DNA of 64,000 nt from Hetaerina americana (taxonomy: Eukaryota > Arthropoda > Insecta > Odonata > Calopterygidae), in NCBI GenBank assembly GCA_022747635.1, contig JAKTNV010000004.1, positions 24,763,179 to 24,827,178 of the forward strand, in the 5' to 3' direction. This document shows positions 1-12,100 of the stretch, piece after piece (positions within the stretch are counted from its first letter, which is position 1; each line of letters opens with the position of its first letter). The translations under genes and the position numbers were made by a program. The notes beneath the pieces were generated by a model. The model saw only the letters and a program-made list of their open reading frames with translations. It was not told the origin of the DNA and searched no databases.

Positions 1-164
1 CTCATAGCGATGCCTTGCAGCTGACCTCAACTGCTGCCCAACTACAGCAGCAATTGAGGCATTTGATGCTATGGATGTAGTGGAAGCCATTAACGATCTT
101 TCCATTCCAATTCCATGCTCCCTGTTTAATGAACCAGCATCATGTCTCTTGCTCAACAGCTCCT
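1..164 (-). CDS. Vps13D: VPS13D exon 10 (cut by window edge)
   Basis: Residues 741-795. Reads [19 protein letters not shown], a Ser/Ala/Thr-rich stretch, and ends [15 protein letters not shown], which fits the family's conserved R.RYE helix. The acceptor at 165-166 follows a T-rich tract and supplies the needed phase 1. The frame stays open to 254 but translates as hydrophobic pyrimidine-tract sequence, and an acceptor there would be out of phase. Confidence 0.78.
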
Positions 165-3100
165 CTTCAATATATGCAAGATGATTCAATGAAAAGAGAA
201 AGAAGCTTTTGTAGAGACTGAGGAGCATTGAAAACTTAATAAAATTCATTATATTCTAAGACAATTATCAGTGCCATAAAAGGCAGCTGAGAGAAGAGGA
301 ATGCCAGGACAGTTTTAAGTAGCAACACCTTCATGTAATGGGAATTACGAAGACAATTTATGAAATTATGTTTGATGGATCCAAAAATTATACCATAAAA
401 TGATTGCAAGGCAACACAAATTTATTCTTCTCAAAATCCACTTCAGCCAAACTAGACTTTTGAATGCCTTCATACCAATTAAGTACTGGTCTTCGCAAAT
501 TGTCCATATGTATGAACAATGAAGATCATAACAAAAAAGTTTGGTATTTATTAGTACCCAAAAACATCCTGATCCCATTAAGTTCACTAATTAAAAACTT
601 TAAATACTAATTAAGGCCAACAAAATGTTTACCTTCCAGCAATGTGCTACCCAAATCTTCATCCTCATATGGTCGAGTAAAAAACTCAATAATACAACGG
701 AATGCACTCGCATTATAAACAACATCAAGGGACTGAGACTGTACATGGAGCCTGTTGAAAGAAAATTGAGAGTTAAACAATGCTTGGGATTTCACATTAA
801 AAAGCTCAAATTAATAACATGATACAATGCATCTTAAAAAAATACATTCTAGCAAAGCTCATACATCTATGTCATCTTCTATAGTTTATCATCACAAACC
901 ACCAAATCATTCAATAAATATTTATAGTCCTGCATAACATATGCATTGCATTTTGACACTAAATTCAACAACTTCCATGAGATTTTCTTGCATTTCTTCA
1001 AAGAATGCAGCCTTCTGATGCCTGTAAAAACTCCAGTCCCCCAGACTATTGCTAACACAATAAATATAGGCTTCTTCTGCTAATCTAAAACAAGTCTTCA
1101 ATAATTTGAAATCAAATGACTCCATCCCACTAATATCTTATTATAAGTCCATCAAATAGGAACAATAATTTGGTGATGCAGACTAAAAGGAACTATAACA
1201 TTTACATCATTAATTCCTCTAAAAACTGTAGTAAATCTGCTTGGAACCTCATTAATTATACTACACAGTCTGCAAAATTTCAATTGTTGAGAATAGATGC
1301 TGTATCTCATAGTAATGCTCTTGTTGTTAACCAATATGATATTGCTAATCTACTAAATATTTTCTCAATTCCATTATCAGACAGCTAAAAAGTAAAAGTC
1401 ACCAACTAAAGCCTAATGAACTATCGCAGGGTATACCACTTAATGATTAAACTATCTTTCTTCATTCTGCAGATGACAGAGATATTGACAGTAAAATTTA
1501 AAAACAAGCAAGAACCACTCAGCTCGATATGATGATATATCATGCTTACTACAAAAAGGCAATGACAATTCTTCAATGATCCATGTAATTACACATTTAC
1601 TCAATGAATCTCTATCTTCAGGCATCTCGTCAAATAGATTAAAAGTAGCTTAAGTATCCCCAGGATTCAAAGGTGGTGACCCACAAAACATGAATAAATA
1701 TAGACCTATTTCCATACAATCCGTTTTCTCCAAGATTCTGGACCAAGTAATTTACAAAAGATTGTTATACCTCTAAAGTAAACTCAATATTCTTTCTGAT
1801 TCTTAATTTTGCTTCATGAAAAATAAACCAATTAAACTGCAATACATAAATTCATTCATTACATCCTACTTGAACTTAATAAAAGGAATTATGTAATTGA
1901 TGTTTTCTATGACTTTAAAAAGGTTTATGACCCAGTTGATCATTAAAGTACTATTGAGGAAACTTGAAGAAAATGGAATCTCTGGGATAGCCAATCAGCC
2001 GATGAAATCTTTTCTGACAGGAAGATTACAAAGAGATCAATTATACTCAGCTGAACCAAAATCCTTTGCAATCTCCATTCCCTTGATGATTCAGACAGTT
2101 GTTCCTAAATATATATTCTAGGATGCATTCTGGGTCCCCGACTTTTCCATCTATATATAAACAAACCTCCCAAATTATTCTATTAATGGGTCATTGTATA
2201 TATATGCAGATGATACAACCCATATAACCTTCTTCAAGAACCTAAACCATGCAATAGTTCTAAGTAACACTGACTGTGTGAATAAATGGTAGGAAAATGA
2301 TTTGGAATTCATGAACAATGAGAAAACTAAATTTATTCCAATTTCATCCCCATCAAAGAAAAATTATAGCCTCCCCACCTTTAAGTATAAATGAATCCTC
2401 TCTTACGTATTCTACCATGAGAAAATTCCTGGGAATGCATATTCATGAGAGAATATCCAGGGAAACTTATATTGAAAGAATTAGCTCTAAAGTTGCCATC
2501 TCCCGAGAAAAATTGTGACTCTTGTTGATAATGGCACAACTCTCTCAGTTTATCATGCATTCATTCATAGTTGATTGAAATATGGTATTGCCATGTGGGG
2601 GCACTCATATTATTCCATGCACCTCTTTAAACCGCAAAAATGGGCAGTGAGAATCCTAGGTAAAGTTCCAAGAGCATGCAGTTCTAGACCTTACTTTAAA
2701 TAATTTTTAATTTTAACTATTCCCTCTACCTTTATTTTCCATGCTATTATTATTGTACAGCAAAACAAAGCCATGTTCAATTTGATGACCAATGCTGATA
2801 CACATACATAGGCACAGCACAAGAGGGTGTAATGACTTGAGTGTAATTGCTCATAATTCAGCCATGTTTGCTAAGAACCCTTGTTATGCCAGTGTCAAAT
2901 TCCTGAAAACATTCCCTAGAAAACTAAGCAAAATAGAAATATTTGTTGTCATTTAAATCCAAACTTTATCAGTTCCTATACGAACATCAATTCAATACCA
3001 TGGATGAATTCATCTCTCTCTCTATTGAAAATAATGTTATTCTTACGTACGCTGCTACTGCTCCTGTTTTTTTTCTTTTTCCACGTTATTTTTTTTACTG

Positions 3101-6100
3101 TTTTATTGTTTTATAGACTATGTTTAGAAGTATTTAACATTAAGTATAATAGTCTAACTTGGGGTTCATGATAACATAATGATCAAAATGTAAAATTTTA
3201 CTTGCCTGTAATCAGCCTTGCTTCCAAATGGTTTTTTCTCAAAAACAAGCTGAAAAAGGCTGTCCTCCACTGGCCGAGATGCCGCCTGTGTTTGGGAAGG
3301 AGCAATGGTTTGTCCCAACAAATTACCCAATCTCTCAGCAAAACTTCTACCCAGGTGCTGCATACGTGTAGTGCCTGATAGAAACTGGGGAGCAGCATTT
3401 GATTGCAAGGAGCTGCTTATGTGAGGTGAAACAAGAGTAGAAAATGCAGAGTCAGGTGTCATGGCATCCCTGAGGTACATGGCACCCAGTCCAATATAAA
3501 ACCTATGAGAGGAAGAACGGGGACGCCATTCCAGTCCCAACTTAACACTGGCAAACTCCAACTCCATCAGAAGAGTCCTGATAGAAAGAAGAGAAGAAAA
3601 ATGCATAGCAGGAAGTGAAAAAATGCACTATGAATTGTGCTTACATTGTGTATAATTGAACATATCAAAGCACTTTACCACAGTTACACATGAATCAATA
3701 AGTTACATGAGTTTCCCAGAGAGACCCAAAGTTAGGCCAACAGATCAGCAGAGAAAATGAAGAGAATGTTCAATATATTCATATCATAGCACACATAATC
3801 ACTTGATTTATCTGGATATTTAAACAACAATGAGCTATATTATATCACTATATGATAGGCCTGCAATTTATAATCTTACGTGGAAGTTTAACACAATTAA
3901 TTTCTTTTTAATTTATAAAAAAGACACGACATTATTTCTTCTTGATATAGACACTGGAATCATTTTTTTTGCACTGCCGCATTAATTTCCATTATTGTTA
4001 TGAAACTACTGAATAAACTCTCTTTAAAATGAATTATAAAATATAAATCAATACTAAATTTTAAATTAATTGGATTTTTATGGTACATACTTCGTGGACA
4101 GACAGCAAATCCACCATGAAGTCAAAATGAGAAAATAATTTATGTGACTATAAGAGCATCTATCTTCATAGGAATTTGAACTAACAAAGGTTCACATTAC
4201 CCACAGAATAAAATGATAGGTTTTCAATTTTCACTTATACAAACCTGTCAAAAGTTGTTGTTGAGCTTTTCTTAGAAATGGGCTTGGTCTTAGAAAATAA
4301 CTTAAAGGTTCCTTGATTAAGAGTAAAGTTTAACTGCCCAAAAACAGTGTCACGCCGAAGCAATGTATCATTTTCAATTGTGTCAGAGAGTACATCCAAA
4401 ATTTCATCCTCTAAACTATTCATCTCTTCTGAATCATTCTGTCCTCCACCTTCATCAGTTAATGAAGTCAAGGTCTGATGATCACTATTTTGCCACCTCC
4501 ACCACAAAGGCATCCAGTGCAGAAGAAGACCTCGGTGAACCCTATTCAAAGAAAACAAATTTGTATTGGCAAGGCATCCAACGAAACCTCTACAAAAAAT
4601 ATTATTGGCAAACAATAACACTCATCACAACAGAAATTTGAAAAATATAACCAGGCATATCAAAATTTATATTCATTATCTCTCGGCACAGACTTTAATA
4701 AGGGTCTCTTTGGCTAAACAATATGATGGAGATTGAATTAACAAAAAATTTGTCACAATATGATAAATATCCAAAAAATGTGGTCTTATGAATTTAATAA
4801 TAGTCCATACATTAAATAAAGTGAAAATTTTGTATTCTGCAAACAGTGAAAAGACTAAATTCACATTTTAATTAAATTTTCCTTCAAATGAGGATTTTGT
4901 TTTGTTACCATAGACCAACCTCAGCAGAATCGAAAAGGGGACCATTTTTCATTCTTAAACCTATTCACAATGTTAAACAATTCTTTAAAAAATCAATTCA
5001 CATTTGATCAACAGGGAACAAAATTATCTGCACTAGTATGCTTTTACTGGAAATTTTACGAGCCACTTTTGAGATGTTATCTCTCAAACTTTACATCACT
5101 TTGGCATTGATAGTGATGTTCACAATTGTTACTAATGTCCAGAACTAACTTTGTTTGCAAAAATAATGAAAACTATCAAAACCTTCCAGTTTAATACATG
5201 AAAATACTCATATAAAGACACTCACAACATATGACAATATTCTTAGAATTATTGAGTCATACCTCAAAATTTACCATTGTTTTGTACATAAGTAAACTAC
5301 ATATCGTACATAGCAACATTGGGGTACACTGGCTATAAAGGTGGCTCCTTCAGAAAGAATACGATATTATTTAGCACAGTGAAAGCTGAAATACTACACA
5401 CTACACTTTAGTTTTGGTGGCATGTAGTCAAAAATGTGCCAAAACTGATCAATGGAGGGCTGTAACTGTTAGCAAGGAATGTTGCACATGGGATGGGCAA
5501 TGCCAGCAACCTTGCATAGCTTATCTTTCCTTACTCATGAAAGTGTTTTTTAACAAACAAAATCAATGAATTAATTCATCAAAATCTTTCTAAAACTGAC
5601 CGAGAACAGGTTTCGCAGGTATTCTCCGTGAATTCCATACAAATTTAAATACCAAATTATATAAAGTGAGATGGCATTATCAAATATTATTATTACATAA
5701 ACCAATCTCAATTAAATCCTAATTACTATCCTTACTGGTGTTTTCCCTTCACTTGTGCTGCACCTGGTACAGGCGAATCATTTGAGCCTTGGCTGCTGCC
5801 ATCCACTGTGCTCACGTTGCTGCTCATGTCTTGTGCCATGCGACTCATTGCAATCTCCCTCAGCACACGCAATTCTTCCAATCCAAGTTCCACTTCTACA
5901 CGGTCCCTCAACAACTTTGCTGGCAGAGGGAGAGATGAGGGCGAGCGAAGGTGAGCTTCATATGCATCCACATAAGCCACCAAGTCCTTTGCTCGGCCCA
6001 AAAGGGATGGCCAGTTTGGACAGGAGCCTCTGCGACGCCTGGCTTCTTGCGAGTGGCATCGTGCTATGTAGGACCACCATTCACGAGCACCACCATCCAA

Positions 6101-9100
6101 TATTCCCACCAGAGGACGCCATTTGCGATAATGGCGACTTTTGTCAATGGACTGCAGTCCATGAAGGCAGCTAACCATCTGCCCATACTGGGACTAAATG
6201 AAAGAAATGGTCAACAACACAAGGAAATATTAACATATGGTAGTGCAACAACCAGCTACCTTTGGCCATAGTCTTAGAACAAGAAGATTGCAGACTTCCA
6301 CTCCAAAAAGAGGCATAGAAAGCATGAGCTTAGTTTTGCAGAAATCCAGTTCTATCGATTAGATGTTCTATCATGAGAGTGTCTTTAAGTACATGGCTCT
6401 TAATTTAATGAAGGTAGTGGGAGTAGCTTTAGGGGAGGAGACCGACAGCTGAGGTCATTTGAGCCATTAGAAATGGATGAGAAAAGAGGAAGGGTGGAGA
6501 GAAACCCAGCATCAGTATTAGCCTACTCTAAATGAAAGGCATCAAGGGGTCAGCAGTTTAATGTCCCATCTGACGGGCATCATACTCACTCAAAGTGCTC
6601 TCCACAAAGCACCTCAAGTAGGGATTGTGATACCACTGAAAAATATTTTTTGTCTCCAGGATTTGAACTGTCTCGGTGGTAAGCCTGTAAACTTGTGATC
6701 ACACCATCTTTGTTTACTTATTAAAGACTGCATTATTCATAGGGTTTGTATTTGGGAGTGAATATTGTGCACTATTGAGACCTTACTTTAACACTGAGTA
6801 ACTCTGTTACAAAAGATCTCAAGAGAAATGGTTGATTTCCTTTGCTATGGAAGTACAGGGTCGCACCCAAAAGTGGTAGGACTGATTTTCTCTGGCACGA
6901 ACGGAGCAGTGGAGGGGGGTCTGCCTGGCAGGGTAAGGTGGAGGGGGCTCTTAGCATCACACCGACACCAACCTCAGTCGCCTGCAGGCTGTCGTTGAGT
7001 GAGGACACCGTTTTTAGTGAAGCAAGTTTTTGTCCACGTCGAAAAACAAAATGAACTTGAATTTAGAGCAACGTTATTCTGTGAAGTTTTGTGCGAAACT
7101 CGGGAAGACGGCAACCGAGACCCTCGATATGATCAAGCAGGCTTATGGGGACACTGCCTTAAGCCGTTCCAAAGTATTTGAGTGGCACAAGTTGTTTAAA
7201 GAGGGTAGGGAGCTCGTTGAAGACGACCATCGCTTCGGACGGCCGTCGACGGCAAGAACCGACACGAATGTGGACAGAGTGAGGACACTGCTGAACACAG
7301 ACCGACGCTTAACCAGTGAAGAAATTGCAGACCAGTTGGGTCTGTCTGCATCCAACGTCCAATGCATTATTTCACAGGATTTGGCTATGCGCAAGGTGTG
7401 CGTCAAGATGGTGCCGAAAATTCTGTGCCATGGCACGCTCGTCGTCAGACAGCTCCTGGCCAAATACGGCGTTGCCACGTTGCCGCACCCACCCTATTCT
7501 CCCGATCTGGCACCACCGGACTTCTTCTCCTTCCCCCTGATGAAAAGACAGCTCAAGGGACGACGTTTTGACTTGATAAGGGCCGTTTAAGAGGCTTCGA
7601 CGAGGGTCATCAACGGCATCCCCAAAGAAAATTTCCAGTGGGCGTACGGGGAATGGGAGCAACGTTATACTAAGTGTGTAGCAGCTCAAGGAGCATACTT
7701 TGAAGATTATTAAGTCGATGTAAGTACATCGTCAATAAAATTCTTGTAAAAAAATCAGTCCTACCACTTTTGGGTGCGACCCTGTAGAAATTTCTCCATG
7801 CTTCAATATTTTTTAATCAGTAAAAAAAGGATTAAAATTTACAATAAAGGACACATTTTAATGGATGATACTGTCAATTCAGCATAAAGAAAACATTCAC
7901 ACTTACATCAGTCAAAGAAAGCGGGACTTCTCCCAGTTGTAAATCACAAACATATCTAGGCTGGGTACGTGACCTCAATGGCCTTTCCGATCGATCCCTT
8001 CGAACAAGTGCTCTTCCTGATACAGGAGATAAAACATAATCATGTGAAGAGGGAGAACCTGCTGGTTTTCTACTCTCACTTTCACCAGCCTTCTCATTGG
8101 TTGGAACTTTGTGCATTGCAACCTGGTAAACAAGAGAGATCATGTTTCAACATTAAAAGGCGTATTTTCAATGTAGATTAAATGGAGAGACATAATAATT
8201 GAAATATTTTATACCCATCAAAATATTTGACATAAAAACTTATTATTAAAGAAATCATTTGCCTCGTAAGTTCAATATTTCTACAACCAGAAGTAGATGA
8301 AGAGAAAATGAAATTGAGGAAGTACCTAGACTAACTTCCTCATTCTGTCATTCTTCTGAAATATTATCCTGTCATCATTTCCAAACACCAAAAGTCTTTG
8401 CAACAGAGGGCTGACCCAAATTATTAGGGGAAGAGAAGACATTGTACAAAACTTTTCAGGGACCAACTGTGATGAGCAGGAAGTGGGATCTAGCTTCTCA
8501 AGAATTCAGCTACTCTTAGACCACCATTGTATTCACTTTGTGAATATACAGGCAATATTTACAAACCTTCTGCTGCCATAATGAGTAAAGATAACAGAAG
8601 GCAAGATTTATATTATCATGCATAACATGCACACTATTTTTAAGAGAAAATTTTATGCAAAAAAATAGTAAATATTATTCATCTTATCCCTATATCATGA
8701 GAATATTACATTGAATGCTTGTCAAGGATCTTTGAACGATTTGTGAAGACATATTTTTGACAGACAGCACAGTTGTATGCTGTTTGGCGTCAAATTAGCT
8801 TAATTATTAAAAGGAACATGATAATAATATTTTTCATAATCACTATTTAAAAGAGAAATTTTATGAATATAATTTTCAAAAGCCTACATGGGAATGAATC
8901 GGCAAAATTCTGCCTGGAGTCAATTATGTCTCCTGTTAATCACTATATTATTACCATTAACATAGTGCCAACCATCTCTATTGTTCCATGACCATGGCAT
9001 CAGTCTGGCAACCACAGAAAACTCTTCATATAAGCCACAAGCTCACAAACTTCCAAGTAAACTTTCTGTAGAATGTTACCAAGTATATAATCAAATGGTA

Positions 9101-12100
9101 GTCTCCACCACCACATAAAATAGAGAACATGTAACAATTTTGCCTTCAAGCTGTGACTCTTAGGAGCCTACTCCCACCTCCAAGCAGCAGACCCAACCAA
9201 TCAATGTGCATGCATGAAGGCCCGTCCCCAAAAATATTTGAAAATAACAATAGTTATCTCAATATGTGAAAGGAGACATTCAATGAAATAGGTTCCCTTA
9301 CCGCCAATTCCCCTAAAGCAAGGTCCCCAAGAAGCGAAGCATGTGTATCCCAATAAAGTGCCAAGGCCTGCAACTCAACCAGCTTGAAGGTAGCCCCTGA
9401 TGAGGCCTCCCACGAAGCCGTGTAGTGGGGATTCCCATCAGAATCACAGCTCTGGGCAGTGAGTGATGCCACAGTAACACCAACTGCAAATGGGGGATCC
9501 CCAGGGGAAAGTGTCACCTCATCCTCATAGCGGAGGTGGACGTCATGGATTTTAAGCTGCCAGGAAGAGAAAGAACCACTATTAAATGGATTCATAATCA
9601 AAAGATAAATATTGCCATTGAAACAATTTGCCAGCTGGGTTAGCCGGGTGGGATATTGGGCATGAGTATGGTTCCCTCCCTTTCCTCCGGTAGTTCAACC
9701 CTTGGATATCTAATAACTAATTAACATTGCCTTTTAACAGAAAACAAGGGCCAGATGTAATCAAGCCAATGAATCACGTAAGTTGGTTGATTTGACTGAA
9801 AACACCCTCAGAAATAATTGTATTAGATTACTGAAATCAATTCATAACACAAAATATAGCTTACACAGTGTATTCAAATAGTTACACGACTGCGGCCCAG
9901 ACAACAGCACATGTGGCTGGGAATAAGGGAAGGTGGAATGGGTAAAAAGGTTGGAATGTAGATGCGAATGTAAATGAACTTCCTCTTCCTCTCTGACCAA
10001 CCCCCCCTCCCCCACTAAGAAGATATATGTACAAATTCACTTCTGTGAGGACCACCTTATGATGATGTTCAACACCAAAACTTGGGCCATTTTCTTAATA
10101 AATGTGTGGAATTACAAAGTCAATAATTTCATTTCAATATGCTATGTAAATTCCATAGAGTTACACTGGAGACGACAAATTTCAAAAAGATGATTTATTG
10201 AATACTCACATTTCTTTAGATGCCTCCTAATTTGTAGGCAATAGCACCACCTTTGGTAATACAAAGGTTGTGTACAACACTGGTATAGATGTATATTACC
10301 TAATATTAGATTTATTTGGTGCAATATACAAGAAGGTAAAAGTACTCTCAGGAAGTCAGAATGGAAAATTCATACAAAATATCAATAGCGTGAAAGAGAG
10401 AGAAGGCATTTTATAGAGTGAATTGAATAAAACAATGAATGTATTGCATAATATAAGAATAGATAGGATGAACAAGGAACTTATCAGCAACCTATACATG
10501 AGACTTCTCATATGTGAGTGGTGGTTGAAGAGCTGGGAGGGGCAGTGCAAGGAAGAGGTTTAAGACAGGGGTGTCCATAATCACCTGTGCTTTTCAACAT
10601 ACATGCGGAGGAAATGGCTGAAGAGGCATGGAAAGAACTAGAGATAGGAATGTAAGTCAGTGGGGAAATTTAGAAACATAGCTTTGTGAATGATTAAACT
10701 TTAGTCAGTGAATGGGTTACAAGCATTGCTGAGAATATTAGAAAATCAGTGTCATTAGCATGGGAAGAAAGTCTATGTAAACAAAATAAAGGTTTGGCAG
10801 TTTTCCAGAAAGAGGAAAGCCAAAATATTAAAATAGGTCTGGAGCAGGTGAAACAGTTGACATATCTTGGAGGTGTCTGGAACAAAAATGTCAAAGTAGT
10901 ACGGATTTTAGAAAAATTACTGCATTAGGCAAAGAACCTTTCACTAGAAGGAGGAATTGATCACAGGAATTTTGAGTAAGGAGGTTAACAAAAAATTAGA
11001 GTAAACTTTCATATGGGTGTGGTTTGGTATTGAGGGGAAACTTGGTCATTGAAACAAGATGATAGATTGGAGGCTTGTAATAAGTGGGCTATTAGAGGGA
11101 TGGAAAAGATAAAGTGGACGGAAAAGAGTGTATACTAAGTATTTGGCATGGTGAGGGATGAGAGGGGATTGTTGAGAAAAATCCTAAGGGGGGCAGGAAA
11201 GATGGATGCAGAGCATTGTGATTGGCAATTGGATATTGAAGAATGTGATAGAGGGGAGAATTTTAGACAATAAAGGAAGGGATAGGAAAAGGGCAGGCAT
11301 GTAGGAGGGAATGAAGGGAGGAAGGAAGTATTCAGAATTAAAGAAGAGTATATTGTCGTGTTGGATGTCAGGTTGTATTCGTTAGGAGAGGCAAAGAAAT
11401 GAATTGTTATATAGTTCTTGTCCATTCAAAACCTACTTTAAACTGTATAATGCCAATAATAATAATCATATTTAGTTAGCAGAGAAAACATGGATGAAGA
11501 GCCTGCGAGAAGAAATTTAACAATGATTGACAAGGAACAGGATAACTTTTACTGTGAAGCCAATATCAAAGTCCTCAGGTGGGTAACCCATCAGTAAAAA
11601 ATTAATACGAGGGTCATCCGGAAAGTAGTACCCGTTCGTGAAATAAAGACACAAAAGTAAATATTAACAAACATAAAAAATTTTATTTGAAAGAGGATAC
11701 TTTAAACTACTTCTCAACATAATCTCCAAGCAAATTAAGGCATTTGTCATAACGTGTGACAAGTTTCTGTATTCCTGCTGCATAGTCCTTCGCCGCCAGC
11801 TCATTGAGATACGCGAGGGACCCATCTTGCACAAATTTTTGCATAATGCAGATGGTGTTTAACAATTTCATGAACAATTGTTCGAGAAACATTGGGAAAA
11901 TGCTCACAGATGTCATCAATTGTGACGCGCCGATCGTTCCTCACGAATTCGTCAACTGAGCTCACCAGTTGGTCTGTAATGACAGACGGTCTCCCCGAAC
12001 GCTCATCGTCGTGTGTGTTCCCCCTCCCCATGTTGAAGTTGCGACACCACCGCCGAACAGACGACTCGTCCATTACATTGTCTCCATACACCTCCTTTAA

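Noticed and set aside
164..254. Longer version of VPS13D exon 10 starting at 254
   Set aside because: The acceptor there gives the wrong phase, and the extra residues are a hydrophobic reading of a pyrimidine tract.
5755..6174. Plus-strand ORF of 139 codons
   Set aside because: Antisense shadow of VPS13D exon 6, which has the conserved VPS13 motifs and splice sites.
9631..9700. GC-rich patch as a tRNA or SINE head
   Set aside because: Only a vague A-box resemblance and no B-box.
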